Both the position numbers and the translations under genes were made by a program. The notes under the pieces were generated by a model, which was not told where the DNA came from, did not search any database, and saw nothing but the letters and a program-made list of their open reading frames with translations. From positions 3,134 through 61,377 of the forward strand of contig JAPLOH010000059.1 in the NCBI GenBank assembly GCA_026400845.1: a stretch of 58,244 bases of DNA, given 5' to 3'. This DNA is from Alphaproteobacteria bacterium (GTDB lineage Bacteria > Pseudomonadota > Alphaproteobacteria > Acetobacterales > Acetobacteraceae). This document shows positions 24,680-33,494 of this stretch, in pieces; the first letter of the stretch is position 1, and the number at the start of each line of letters is the position of its first letter.

Positions 24680-26299
24680 ATGATCCGCCTCGACAACATC
24701 AGCAAGCAGAACGGCCACCAGCTTCTCTATATTGAGGCGTCGGCCTCGCTGCTGCGCGGCGAGAAGATCGGCCTGGTTGGCCCCAACGGCGCCGGGAAAT
24801 CGACTCTGTTCCGTATGATCACCGGCGAGGAGCCGCCCGATGACGGGCAGGTTTTGATCGATCGCGGGCTGACGATCGGCTTTTTCAGCCAGGATGTCGG
24901 CGAGATGGCGGGCCGCAGTGCGGCGGCCGAGGTGATGGACGGCGCCGGCGACGTCAGCACGGTGGCGGCCGAGCTGCACGCGCTGGAGGCCGCGATGGCC
25001 GATCCGGAAACTGAGGATTTCGACGCGCTGATCGAGCGTTTCGGCGAAATTCAGGCCCGCTTCGAGTCGCTCGGCGGCTATGCGCTGGAGAGCCGGGCGC
25101 GGGAGGTGCTGGCCGGGCTCGGCTTCAGCCAGGAGATGATGGACGGCGATGTCGGCGCGTTGTCGGGCGGGTGGAAGATGCGCGTGGCGCTCGGCCGCAT
25201 CCTGTTGATGCGCCCCGATGTGATGCTGCTCGACGAACCCTCGAACCATCTCGACCTCGAGAGCCTGATCTGGCTCGAGCAGTTCCTGGCCGGCTTCGAG
25301 GGCGCGCTGATGCTGACCTCGCACGACCGCGAATTCATGAACCGCGTGATCAACAAGGTGATCGAGATCGATGCCGGCTCGCTGACCGCCTATTCCGGCG
25401 ACTACGCGTTCTACGAGCAGCAGCGCGTGCTGATGGAGCGCCAGATGCAGGCGCAGTTCGACCGCCAGCAGGCGATGCTGGCCAAGGAGATCAAGTTCAT
25501 CGAGCGCTTCAAGGCGCGGGCCTCGCATGCGAGCCAGGTGCAGAGCCGGGTGAAGAAGCTGGAGAAGATCGACCGCGTCGAGCCGCCCAAGCGCCGGCAG
25601 AGCGTGAGCTTCGATTTCCCGCCGGCACCGCGCTCGGGCGAGGACGTGGTGAACCTCAGGGGCGTGCACAAGCGCTACGGCAGCCGGGTGATCTACGATG
25701 GGCTCGACGTGCTGATCCGCCGCAAGGAGCGCTGCTGCGTGCTGGGCACGAATGGCGCGGGAAAATCCACTCTCCTGCGCCTGGTCACCGGGACGACCGA
25801 GCCGGATGAAGGCAGCGTCGCGGTGGGCGGCAGCGTGAAGCTGGGCTATTTCGCGCAGCACGCGATGGAGTTGCTGGACGGCGATCGCACCGTATTCGAG
25901 ACGCTGGAGGACGCCCATCCCCGCGCCAACCAGGGCGCGCTACGCACACTGGCTGGCTGTTTCGGCTTTTCGGGCGACGAGGTGGAGAAGCGGTGCCGCG
26001 TGCTGTCCGGCGGCGAGAAGGCGCGGCTGGTGATGGCGCGGATGCTGTTCGATCCACCCAATTTCCTGGTGCTCGACGAGCCAACCAACCACCTCGACAT
26101 CGCCACCAAGGAAATGCTGATCGCCGCACTCGCGGAGTACGAGGGCACCATGCTGTTCGTCTCGCATGACCGCCATTTCCTCGCTGCCCTGTCCAACCGG
26201 GTGCTGGAGCTGACGCCCGAGGGCGTGCACCAGTACGGCGGCGGCTACACCGAGTATGTCGCGCGCACCGGGCAGGAGGCGCCCGGGCTGCGCTCCTAG
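24680..26299 (+). CDS. ABC-F family ATP-binding protein
   Basis: 539 residues with two ABC domains and no membrane segment, the ABC-F layout. First P-loop GPNGAGKST at 34-42, signature LSGGWKMRVALGRILL, Walker B MLLDEPSNHLDLESLIWLEQ. The linker is charged and helical (YAFYEQQRVLMERQMQAQFD onward). Second P-loop GTNGAGKST at 356-364, signature LSGGEKARLVMARML, Walker B VLDEPTNHLDIATKEML. ABC-F proteins act on ribosomes; housekeeping members relieve stalled translation. It is closest by feel to the Uup/YheS group. It is a single gene whose TAG stop shares CTAG with the convergent bolA stop. Confidence 0.92.
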   Translation: MIRLDNISKQNGHQLLYIEASASLLRGEKIGLVGPNGAGKSTLFRMITGEEPPDDGQVLIDRGLTIGFFSQDVGEMAGRSAAAEVMDGAGDVSTVAAELHALEAAMADPETEDFDALIERFGEIQARFESLGGYALESRAREVLAGLGFSQEMMDGDVGALSGGWKMRVALGRILLMRPDVMLLDEPSNHLDLESLIWLEQFLAGFEGALMLTSHDREFMNRVINKVIEIDAGSLTAYSGDYAFYEQQRVLMERQMQAQFDRQQAMLAKEIKFIERFKARASHASQVQSRVKKLEKIDRVEPPKRRQSVSFDFPPAPRSGEDVVNLRGVHKRYGSRVIYDGLDVLIRRKERCCVLGTNGAGKSTLLRLVTGTTEPDEGSVAVGGSVKLGYFAQHAMELLDGDRTVFETLEDAHPRANQGALRTLAGCFGFSGDEVEKRCRVLSGGEKARLVMARMLFDPPNFLVLDEPTNHLDIATKEMLIAALAEYEGTMLFVSHDRHFLAALSNRVLELTPEGVHQYGGGYTEYVARTGQEAPGLRS

Positions 26300-26580
26300 C
26301 CCAGACGGGCGGCTTCGTCGGGGGTGCGCAGGGTGAGGGCCAGGGCGTGCAGCCCTGTAGCGAATTCGGCCGCCAGCGCGGCGTGCACGGCACGCGAGCG
26401 CTCCACGCGGGAGACGCCGGCGAAGGCGGCGCTCACCATCAGCACGGAGTAGTGGGTTTGCCCCCCCGGTGCCGCCCCGGCATGGCCGGCATGGAGGGCG
26501 CTGTCATCGGTCACGGTCAAAATCGTGGGGGTGAAGGCGGCGCGCAGGGTGGTATCGATGCGGATGGCACGGTCTGTCAT
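26296..26580 (-). CDS. bolA: BolA family protein
   Basis: 94 residues from ATG 26580. BolA fold: TILTVTDDSALHAGHAGAAP (with the HAGH His pair used in Fe-S binding with monothiol glutaredoxins), HYSVLMVSAAFAGVSRVERS, RAVHAALAAEF, and HALALTLRTPDE at the end. BolA proteins pair with Grx in iron-sulphur handling or stress regulation. It is divergent from the J-domain gene at 26661; bolA, a J-domain gene, cobS and cobT together are a common alphaproteobacterial neighbourhood. Its stop overlaps that of the ABC-F gene. Confidence 0.9.
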   Translation of the reverse strand: MTDRAIRIDTTLRAAFTPTILTVTDDSALHAGHAGAAPGGQTHYSVLMVSAAFAGVSRVERSRAVHAALAAEFATGLHALALTLRTPDEAARLG

Positions 26581-26660
26581 ACCGCCAAGATGGGCGCTCC
26601 GCCCGCGTGGCGCAAATCCCCCCTTCCCAAAATCCGCGGAAGGCCGCACATAAGAACACG

Positions 26661-27251
26661 ATGACCCGACGCTTTGCGCGAACCCGGGCCTATGCGCCCG
26701 ATCCGGCGGCGCCTGGGCGTATCTGTGAAAGCCCCGGATGCGAGGTGGCGGGCGAATACCGCGCGCCGCGATCGCGCATGGCACTCAATGACTATATATG
26801 GATGTGCCTCCCGCACGTGCGCGCCTACAATGCGTCGTGGGATTTCTACAAAGGCATGTCGCCCGGCCAGATCGAGGCGCAGTTGCGCGCCGATACCTCA
26901 TGGCAGCGGCCGACCTGGCCGCTCGGCCACAACGGCAGCACCGCCGCGGTCGAGGAGGCGATTCTGCGCGATCCGCTGCATCTGCTGGCCACCGGCCGCG
27001 GGGCGCCGCCTCGGCGGCCGGTCAACGAGACGCCGAGCGAGCTGCGCGAGCCGCTGGCGGCCCTCGGGCTCGACTGGCCGCTGACGCTCGAGGTTCTGCG
27101 CAGCCGCTACAAGGAACTCGCCAAACGGCACCATCCGGATGCCAATGGCGGCGATCGCGGGGCCGAGGAGCGGCTCAAGACGATCAATCTCGCCTATGCG
27201 ACCATTCGTGGCCGCCTGGCGACCCAACCCAAGATGGCAGCGGCGGGCTGA
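26661..27251 (+). CDS. C-terminal J-domain protein
   Basis: 196 residues from ATG 26661. The J domain is at the C-terminus, with the HPD tripeptide at residues 158-160 (YKELAKRHHPDANGGDRGAE), followed by LKTINLAYATIRG. The N-terminal half has a Cys pair (RICESPGCEVAGEYRAP and WMCLPHVRAYN) that may bind a metal, then FYKGMSPGQIEAQL. It probably recruits DnaK to a specific client. It precedes cobS, with which this class is often linked, but the client is unknown. Confidence 0.88.
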   Translation: MTRRFARTRAYAPDPAAPGRICESPGCEVAGEYRAPRSRMALNDYIWMCLPHVRAYNASWDFYKGMSPGQIEAQLRADTSWQRPTWPLGHNGSTAAVEEAILRDPLHLLATGRGAPPRRPVNETPSELREPLAALGLDWPLTLEVLRSRYKELAKRHHPDANGGDRGAEERLKTINLAYATIRGRLATQPKMAAAG

Positions 27252-27336
27252 ATTGCACCACGATGACATCCACGGCCTACCCATCCCCGAAACGCGAGCG
27301 TAAGCTCCCCCAGGAAAACTACAGGATCGCTGGCCT

Positions 27337-28344
27337 ATGAGCACCTCCATCGCAGCCACTCTCGTGCCGACCACGTCCATCAGCGTGCCCGACATCATCG
27401 TCGATGCGCGCGAGACCTTCGGCGTCGACATCGACATGAAGGTCCCCGCGTTCTCGGTACGCACCGAGCACGTGCCGGACATCGATGCCGCATACCGGTT
27501 CGACAAGGAGACCACGACGGCGATCCTTGCCGGTTTCGCGCATAATCGCCGCTGCATGGTCCAGGGCTATCACGGCACCGGCAAGTCGACCCATATCGAG
27601 CAGGTGGCGGCGCGGCTGAACTGGCCGTGCATCCGCATCAACCTCGACAGCCACATCAGCCGCATCGACCTGATCGGCAAGGATGCGATCGTCATCAAGG
27701 ACGGCAAGCAGATCACCGAGTTCCGCGAGGGCATCCTGCCCTGGGCACTGCAGCATGCCTGCGCCTTGGTGTTCGATGAATACGACGCCGGCCGGCCGGA
27801 CGTGATGTTCGTCATCCAGCGCGTGCTGGAAGTGGAAGGCAAGCTGACCCTTCTCGATCAGAACAAGGTGATCCGCCCGCACCCGTCCTTCCGCCTGTTC
27901 TCGACCGCCAACACGGTCGGCCTCGGCGATACCACGGGCCTCTATCACGGCACGCAGCAGATCAACCAGGGCCAGATGGACCGCTGGAACATCGTCTGCA
28001 CCCTGAACTACCTGCCGCACGGCCAGGAGACCGAGATCGTCATGGCCAAAATGGGTATGGACCCCGCGGACAAGAAGGAAAAGAAGACCGTCGAAAGCAT
28101 GGTGGCGCTGGCCGATCTCACCCGCGCCGGCTTCATCAACGGCGACATCTCGACCGTGATGTCGCCGCGAACGGTGATCACCTGGGCCGAAAATACGCGC
28201 ATCTTCAAGGACATCGGCTTCGCTTTCCGCATGACCTTCCTCAACAAATGCGACGAGGCGGAGCGCAGCACGGTGGCGGAATACTTCCAGCGCTGCTTCG
28301 GCTCGGAGGTCTCAACCGGTCTGATGCTCCGCAAGGGCGGCTGA
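27337..28344 (+). CDS. cobS: Aerobic cobaltochelatase subunit CobS
   Basis: 335 residues. AAA+ ATPase of the MoxR/CobS clade: Walker [10 protein letters not shown] at 77-85, Walker [17 protein letters not shown], sensor region [20 protein letters not shown]. The N-terminal part contains [15 protein letters not shown]. With CobT and CobN it inserts Co2+ into hydrogenobyrinic acid diamide in the aerobic cobalamin pathway, or acts in related metal insertion. cobT follows after a repeat element; cobN is not in the window. Confidence 0.95.
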   Translation: MSTSIAATLVPTTSISVPDIIVDARETFGVDIDMKVPAFSVRTEHVPDIDAAYRFDKETTTAILAGFAHNRRCMVQGYHGTGKSTHIEQVAARLNWPCIRINLDSHISRIDLIGKDAIVIKDGKQITEFREGILPWALQHACALVFDEYDAGRPDVMFVIQRVLEVEGKLTLLDQNKVIRPHPSFRLFSTANTVGLGDTTGLYHGTQQINQGQMDRWNIVCTLNYLPHGQETEIVMAKMGMDPADKKEKKTVESMVALADLTRAGFINGDISTVMSPRTVITWAENTRIFKDIGFAFRMTFLNKCDEAERSTVAEYFQRCFGSEVSTGLMLRKGG

Positions 28345-28398
28345 CCACACGTGAAATGTTGACCCATGCAGTCAGGCACATTGCTCAGGGCTGAAGGC

Positions 28399-28532
28399 AG
28401 GAAGGTGTTCTTTTTTGAAAAAAAGAACCAAAAAACTTTTACTCCCTTGGCTCCGCCCCCTCCGCGGAGAGTGCGAAGCCAACGGATAAAAAGTTTTTGC
28501 TTCTTTTTTCAAAAAGAAGCGCTTCCTTCCTT
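28399..28532. repeat. AT-rich intergenic hairpin repeat, two-armed copy
   Basis: The left arm (GAAGGTGTTCTTTTTTG, then CAAAAAACTTTT) mirrors a right arm (GGATAAAAAGTTTTTGCTTC, then AAAAAGAAGCGCTTCCTTCC). The joint is a GC-rich hairpin around CCTCCGCGGAG. It lies between cobS and cobT, same strand, so full termination here would separate the pair. Same family as at 10264 and 57143. Confidence 0.7.
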
Positions 28533-28589
28533 CTCTGCCGGCACTGTCAATGCCCTGCACTGCGGGGATAAATCGGGGATCGAGGCACG

Positions 28590-30464
28590 ATGAGCGGCAG
28601 CAGCAAGGACAACACGCGCTCGGAGGATTTCAAGCGCGCCACCGCCGGCGTGCTGCGCGCGATCGCGCAGACCGACGAGGTGCAAGTCGCCTTCCAACCC
28701 GGTCCGTCCGGTCTGGCGGGCAAGCGGGCGCGGCTGCCATTGCCGACCCGCGCGCTGCCACCGCAGGAAATGGCCCGACTGCGCGGCGCCGCCGACAGCC
28801 TGGCGCTGCGCATCCGCCACCATGACGACATGGTCCACAATGCCCGCATGCCGGCGCGGCGGGAGGCGAAGGACGTCTACGACGCCTTGGAGCAGGCTCG
28901 AGTCGAGGTGGTGGGCTCCAAGTACATGGACGGCGTCGCCGCCAATCTTGACGCAAAGCTCGCCGAGGAATGCGAGGCCGAGGGCTACGATCGCATGACC
29001 CGCAAGGACCAGCTGCCGATCCAGGCGGCGCTGTCCTTGCTGGCGCGCGAGCGGATGTCGGGCCGGCCGGCGCCGGCCGCGGCCCAGAAGATGCTGCAGC
29101 TCTGGCGCGACACGCTTGGCGAGGACGCCACGGCGGCGATCGAGGAGCTGGCAACGGCCCGCGAGAACCAGGTTGCCTTCACCCGCGCCGCGCGCAAGCT
29201 GCTCGCGGTGATGGAACTCGCCGAGGCCGAGGTCGATGCCGAGCCCGACCAGAGCGAGGAGGGTGACGACGGCGAGCAGTCCGGCCAGCAGGACAATTCG
29301 CAGGAGGGCGAGGGGCAGTCGGAGAGCGAAAGCGAATCGATGCTCGGCGCCCAGCCCGAGGAGGCCGAGGGCGAGGCGTCCGACGACCAGTCGGGCGACG
29401 AGGCGGAGGAGGACGCCGCCGCGGCCGAAGGCGACGACAAGCCGGGCGGCCCGCAGCCGCGCCGCGACAAGCCCATTCCCGACAGCGATGCCACCTACAA
29501 ATCCTACACCCGCGCCTTCGACGAGGAAGTGGCGGCCGAGGATCTGTGCGACGCCGAGGAACTCTCCCGCCTGCGCCAGCAGCTCGACCAGCAGCTCCAG
29601 CATCTCCAGGGCGTGGTCTCCAAGCTCGCCAATCGCCTGCAGCGCCGCCTGCTCGCACAGCAGACCCGCGCGTGGGATTTCGACCTCGAGGAGGGCATCC
29701 TCGATGCCGCCCGCCTCGCCCGCGTGATCATCAACCCGATGCTGGCGCTCTCCTACAAGCGCGAGCGCGACACCGATTTCCGCGACACCGTGGTGACGCT
29801 GCTGATCGACAATTCCGGCTCCATGCGCGGCCGGCCGATCACGGTAGCGGCGATGTGCGGCGATATCCTGTCGCGCACGCTGGAGCGCTGCGCCGTGAAG
29901 GTCGAGGTGCTCGGCTTCACCACGCGGGCCTGGAAAGGCGGGCAGAGCCGTGAGCGCTGGGTCGCCGAGGGCAAGCCACGCAACCCCGGCCGCCTCAACG
30001 ATCTGCGGCATATCATCTACAAATCGGCCGACTCCCCGTGGCGGCGGGCGCGCAAGAACCTCGGGCTGATGCTGCGCGAGGGGCTGCTGAAGGAGAACAT
30101 CGACGGCGAGGCGCTGCAATGGGCCTACCGGCGCATGCTCGCCAGGCCGGAACATCGCCGTATCCTGATGGTGATCAGCGATGGCGCGCCGGTGGATGAC
30201 AGCACGCTGTCGGTCAACCCCGGCAACTACCTGGAACGCCATCTGCGCGATACCATCCGCGAGATCGAGAACCGCAACCTCGTCGAGCTGATCGCCATCG
30301 GCATCGGCCATGACGTGACGCGCTACTATCGCCGCGCGGTGACGATCGTGGATGCCGAGGAACTCGGCGGCACGATGATGAGCAAGCTCACCGAGCTGTT
30401 CGATGAGAACGCCGCCGAAGCCTGGGCCAGGGCCAGCATGGAACGCGCGCCGCTGGTCGCCTGA
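28590..30464 (+). CDS. cobT: Aerobic cobaltochelatase subunit CobT
   Basis: 624 residues, the normal CobT size. An N-terminal helical domain is followed by a long Glu/Asp/Ser/Gln-rich acidic linker (about 210-290). A VWA domain follows with the MIDAS motif DNSGSMRG (DxSxS at 407-411) and the conserved [18 protein letters not shown] and [20 protein letters not shown]. CobT and CobS form the ATPase ring complex of aerobic cobaltochelatase. The start is ATG 28590. A compact terminator lies 64 bases after the stop, itself inside a larger inverted repeat. Confidence 0.95.
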   Translation: MSGSSKDNTRSEDFKRATAGVLRAIAQTDEVQVAFQPGPSGLAGKRARLPLPTRALPPQEMARLRGAADSLALRIRHHDDMVHNARMPARREAKDVYDALEQARVEVVGSKYMDGVAANLDAKLAEECEAEGYDRMTRKDQLPIQAALSLLARERMSGRPAPAAAQKMLQLWRDTLGEDATAAIEELATARENQVAFTRAARKLLAVMELAEAEVDAEPDQSEEGDDGEQSGQQDNSQEGEGQSESESESMLGAQPEEAEGEASDDQSGDEAEEDAAAAEGDDKPGGPQPRRDKPIPDSDATYKSYTRAFDEEVAAEDLCDAEELSRLRQQLDQQLQHLQGVVSKLANRLQRRLLAQQTRAWDFDLEEGILDAARLARVIINPMLALSYKRERDTDFRDTVVTLLIDNSGSMRGRPITVAAMCGDILSRTLERCAVKVEVLGFTTRAWKGGQSRERWVAEGKPRNPGRLNDLRHIIYKSADSPWRRARKNLGLMLREGLLKENIDGEALQWAYRRMLARPEHRRILMVISDGAPVDDSTLSVNPGNYLERHLRDTIREIENRNLVELIAIGIGHDVTRYYRRAVTIVDAEELGGTMMSKLTELFDENAAEAWARASMERAPLVA

Positions 30465-30484
30465 GGCGGGAATAGTCCATCTCC

Positions 30485-30611
30485 TGACATTCACCGACCT
30501 GACATTCGCCTGACAAATCTACCGAAGCCCGCCCCGAACAAGGGCGGGTTTTTTGTTGGCTGAGCGAGTTTTGTCAGAAAATGTCAGGAAATGTATGAAT
30601 ATCGTGACATT
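30485..30611. promoter_or_regulatory. Nested TGACATT/TGACAAA inverted repeats around the cobT terminator
   Basis: The left arm at 30498-30517 reads CCTGACATT, CGC, CTGACAAA. The right arm at 30570-30588 is its complement with a two-base spacer (TTTGTCAG, AA, AATGTCAGG). Further TGACATT copies lie at 30485 and 30605. The rest of 30612-30818 is AT-rich leader with no gene seen. This may be a protein-binding array or an extended terminator stem. Confidence 0.5.
30528..30554 (+). terminator. Rho-independent terminator after cobT
   Basis: CCCGCCC (30528-30534) pairs with GGGCGGG (30542-30548) around a 7-base loop, followed by six T. It lies at the tip of a wider inverted repeat (30498-30588). Confidence 0.88.
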
Positions 30612-30818
30612 TCACCAAAATAGGCACGAATTTCCGGGTTAACGTGCAAAAATGTGCGCAATTGACGTCTTATGGTTAAAATTACCTTTGACTCCGCCCC
30701 GCGCATTTGTTCTATTGCGTTAGGTTTTGTTCACCAGCCGATCAAAGTTGCCGCCCGGGGGCCGCCGGAAGCAACGGAAGACGGCGGAGGGGCAGACCAG
30801 ATCGGAAGGATGGTTATC

Positions 30819-30971
30819 ATGATGTCACTCGCCAGCAACCGCCGCGCTTCGACCTCCCTGCTCTTCGCAGTGTTCGCCGCAGTGCTGACGCTCGGCATCA
30901 TTCACGCATCCAAGTCTGTGAAGACGACCATGGTGGCCGCCATCAACAAGCAGGCGCCGATCCGCTACTGA
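30819..30971 (+). CDS. Small single-pass membrane protein, unknown function
   Basis: 50 residues from ATG 30819 (AAGGA eight bases upstream; an ATG at 30810 is also possible). One hydrophobic segment (STSLLFAVFAAVLTLGIIHA) is followed by a basic tail ending INKQAPIRY. The family is not recognised. Support for a real gene: a promoter-like AT-rich leader, a ribosome site, and a perfect 12-bp terminator 28 bases after the stop. The N-terminus may be inside with the tail outside, or it may be an uncleaved signal. No operon partner. Confidence 0.6.
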   Translation: MMSLASNRRASTSLLFAVFAAVLTLGIIHASKSVKTTMVAAINKQAPIRY

Positions 30972-30998
30972 ACGACTCTCCTGTCGGACTGAGATGAA

Positions 30999-31031
30999 GC
31001 AACGCGCGGGACCTCCCGCGCGTTGCTTTTT
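30999..31031 (+). terminator. Rho-independent terminator
   Basis: GCAACGCGCGGG (30999-31010) pairs perfectly with CCCGCGCGTTGC (31015-31026) around ACCT, followed by TTTTT. It ends the transcript of the small gene at 30819. Confidence 0.92.
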
Positions 31032-31041
31032 GTCCGCGGCC

Positions 31042-31324
31042 TAGTGCCAGCGCTCGCTGATCGGACCTCATCAGGCAAGAAGGCCAGGGGCGCTGCCCCT
31101 GGACCCCGCTGGGGGATGATCCCCCAGACCCGCATCCGTTTAAGAGGTTGCTGAAAGGGAGAGGGGGCCATCTCCGTGGCTGCAACCATCGAGTAGGCCC
31201 CCTCTCCCTTTCAGCAACTTTCCTTCAATGCATGAGGTCCAGGGGCTCGGCCCCTGGCGGGGGTCGAGGGGGCAGCGCCCCTCGCCTTCCTCCCGAAAGG
31301 CCCCGATCAGCGAGCATTGGCCTA
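31042..31324. repeat. Composite palindromic element, copy A
   Basis: The core is a perfect 23-bp stem (31147-31169 with 31196-31218, starting GTTGCTGAAAGGG) around a 26-base loop containing GGCTGCAACCATCGAG. On each side are G/C-rich sub-hairpins (CAGGGGCGCTGCCCCTG; GGGGGATGATCCCCC; GGGGCTCGGCCCC; GGGGGCAGCGCCCC). The outermost arms (CGCTCGCTGATCGG at 31051-31064 and its complement near 31303-31316) make the whole unit one imperfect palindrome. It overlaps the stop codon of the minus-strand gene at 31322. It has no protein-coding signal. Confidence 0.85.
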
Positions 31325-32302
31325 ACCCGCCAGACGCGCCAGCCGCACTGCGGTGTGCCCGCGGCCTGGCCGCAGGCTCGGCATCACCAGCATGCAATTG
31401 TCGTAGGGCGTGCGGATTTCCGCCTCGCCGTCAAGCGCGATGATGGTGTTGCGCCGGGCGATCACCTCGCCGCCTCGGAACGCGCGCACGAAGGCGAAGC
31501 CCGCGGTGGACGCGGTTATCGTCGTCGTCACCTCGGCGAAGCGTTGCCCGGTTGGTGCGCCCGCCGGCGCGCTCGCCGCCATGCCGATGTGCCCAAGGAG
31601 GTTGGCGACGCTGCGCCGCGTGGTTGCCACGGTATCCGCCGACCAATGTTGCCCGGCCTCCACCAGCACCGCGGCCGGCGCGGCGCCTGGTGCGGTGAAC
31701 CGCGGATAGTCGATCATCCGCCGCCCGTTGAGATGCCCGGCATCGGCGATCACCAGTTCCGGCACGCCGGCTGCCGCGGCCAGCGCCCGGCCACGGGGCG
31801 TCGGCCCGGAGAGGATCAGCGGGTCGGAGTCCCACAGCATGGAGTGCAGGTCGAACAGGATGTCGGCCTGATCGAGGATCGGCCGTATCGCCCGCGCGCG
31901 GTCGAGTTCGATGGAGCGGCGCGGGCCGTCGAGCAGTGCCGGGTCCCACACGCGGTTGAGGTCCTCGTCGACGAAGCGGCTCATGGTGGGTTGCGCGGGG
32001 TCGAAGCGGTCGAAGGCGGCGAGGTTGGCGAAACCCAGCGTCAGCCGCCCGCGCGCGGGGGTGATGCCGGCGCGCAGCAATGCATCAAGCACGATGGCGC
32101 CAGCGAGTTCGTTGCCATGGGTCAGCGCCAGCAGCACGACATGTGGGCCGGCCGGCGTGGCGGCAACGGTGGTGAAGCCCGGCACCCCCGCGTTGCCCGC
32201 CCGCCACGGCGCGATGTCCGGCGCCGCGATGTCCACGGCGAAGTGCGGCAGCTCGGTCTGCCATGGGCGCGATGCCGGGGAGGGCGGGTCGCCGACAGTC
32301 AT
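31322..32302 (-). CDS. Succinylglutamate desuccinylase/aspartoacylase-family deacylase
   Basis: 326 residues from ATG 32302, which overlaps the argE-like stop as ATGA. Zinc carboxypeptidase-like fold: LALTHGNELAGAIVLDALL supplies the HxxE pair and ILFDLHSMLWDSD the third ligand His. RFVDEDLNRVWDP is the substrate-binding region. The family removes acyl groups from N-acyl amino acids (succinylglutamate, N-acetylaspartate and relatives). Coupling to the deacetylase upstream suggests serial breakdown of N-acyl amino acids or amides; the substrate is inferred. Its stop codon lies within the outer arm of the composite palindrome. Confidence 0.88.
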   Translation of the reverse strand: MTVGDPPSPASRPWQTELPHFAVDIAAPDIAPWRAGNAGVPGFTTVAATPAGPHVVLLALTHGNELAGAIVLDALLRAGITPARGRLTLGFANLAAFDRFDPAQPTMSRFVDEDLNRVWDPALLDGPRRSIELDRARAIRPILDQADILFDLHSMLWDSDPLILSGPTPRGRALAAAAGVPELVIADAGHLNGRRMIDYPRFTAPGAAPAAVLVEAGQHWSADTVATTRRSVANLLGHIGMAASAPAGAPTGQRFAEVTTTITASTAGFAFVRAFRGGEVIARRNTIIALDGEAEIRTPYDNCMLVMPSLRPGRGHTAVRLARLAG

Positions 32303-33447
32303 GTCCCGAGGTGATCGGCGAGCCGGCGGATGAAGGCGTCGCAGGCGGCGAGCTGGGAGGCGGCGATGAACTCGTCCGCCTTGTGCGCCTGGGCGATGTC
32401 GCCGGGGCCGCAGACGATGGTGGGGATGCCGAACGCCTGATAGAGCCCGCCCTCGGTGCCGTAGCTCACCTTGCCCGCGCTGTTGGAGCCGGCGAGATGC
32501 TTGGTGAGGCCGGTGAGCGCATGGTCGGCATCGAGCGACATCCCTGGGATATCGTCGATCACGTCGAACACGAAGCCGCTCGCGGGGTCCACTGCATGCA
32601 TCGCGGGCTCGATATGGGCGGCGGCATGGGCCTTGAGCCGCGCCACCTCCGCGAAGGGATCGACGCCCGGCACGGTGCGCCACTCCATCACGAAACTCGC
32701 ATGCTCCGGGATGATGTTGAGGATGCTGCCGCCGGCGAAGGTGCCGACATGCGGGGTGGTATAGGGCGGGTCGAACCCCTCGACGAAGGGGCCGTCGACG
32801 GCGAAGCGGCGTTGCTCGGCGGCGATGAAGGCGATCGCCTCGGCGGCGGCCTGGATGGCGTTCACCCCCTTGCCCGGCTGGCTCGAATGCCCGGCGAGGC
32901 CGCGCACGGTGACGCGCAAAGCGAGGCGGCCTTTGTGGGCGAGGATCGGTTCCATCAGGCTGGGTTCGCCGACGATGCACATTTCCGGGCGCAGGCCGCT
33001 GTCGGTGAGGTCATCTATCAGGCGCCGCGCGCCGCCCATGTCGGTCTCCTCGTCATAGGTGATGAAGAGGTGCACGGGGCGCTTGAGGTCGCGCTTCATC
33101 AGCGCGGGCACGGCGGCGAGGCAGCTGGCGACGAAGCCCTTCATATCGGCCGAGCCGCGGCCATAGAGCAGGCCGCTGTCTGCGCGCAGTGTGAAAGGGT
33201 CACTGCTCCAGGCCTGGCCATCCACCGGCACCACGTCGACATGGCCGGATAGCGCGATGCCGCCGGGGCGTTGCGGGCCGATCATGGCATGGATATTGGC
33301 CTTCTGGCCCGTCGGGTCGCGGCTTTCGCGATAGGCGACGCCGTGGCGATCGAGCCAGGCACGCACGAAATCGATCAGCTGCAAGTTGGAGTTGCGGCTG
33401 GTGGTGTCGAATTCCACCAGCCGGGCCAGCATTTCCTCGGTCGTCAT
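32299..33447 (-). CDS. argE: Acetylornithine deacetylase (ArgE/M20 family)
   Basis: 382 residues from ATG 33447. M20 metallopeptidase: the metal ligands sit in ALSGHVDVVPVDG, GRGSADMKGF and TYDEETDMGG. Dimerisation-domain sequence AGHSSQPGKGVNAI and the C-terminal His region (GDIAQAHKADEF) are present. The overall sequence matches ArgE-type acetylornithine deacetylases, which remove acetate from N-acetylornithine. In this catabolic neighbourhood it could act on another N-acyl amino acid. It is coupled to the downstream deacylase by a four-base overlap. Confidence 0.88.
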   Translation of the reverse strand: MTTEEMLARLVEFDTTSRNSNLQLIDFVRAWLDRHGVAYRESRDPTGQKANIHAMIGPQRPGGIALSGHVDVVPVDGQAWSSDPFTLRADSGLLYGRGSADMKGFVASCLAAVPALMKRDLKRPVHLFITYDEETDMGGARRLIDDLTDSGLRPEMCIVGEPSLMEPILAHKGRLALRVTVRGLAGHSSQPGKGVNAIQAAAEAIAFIAAEQRRFAVDGPFVEGFDPPYTTPHVGTFAGGSILNIIPEHASFVMEWRTVPGVDPFAEVARLKAHAAAHIEPAMHAVDPASGFVFDVIDDIPGMSLDADHALTGLTKHLAGSNSAGKVSYGTEGGLYQAFGIPTIVCGPGDIAQAHKADEFIAASQLAACDAFIRRLADHLGT

Positions 33448-33494
33448 GGCGGCGGAGCCTCTGCGAAAACGAGCCCCACTATAGCCCCGCCCGC

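Noticed and set aside
28509-30494. 661-codon open frame on the minus strand
   Set aside because: Antisense to cobT, which has clear VWA and acidic domains; the antisense product has no recognisable motif.
30485-30611. CRISPR-like array
   Set aside because: The TGACATT copies are heptamers in both orientations with uneven spacing and no repeat-spacer pattern; no cas genes are present. No CRISPR array was seen anywhere in the window.
31148-31443. Short open frames inside the composite palindromes
   Set aside because: They translate palindromic repeat DNA on both strands equally and have no ribosome sites; the structure is explained by the repeat.
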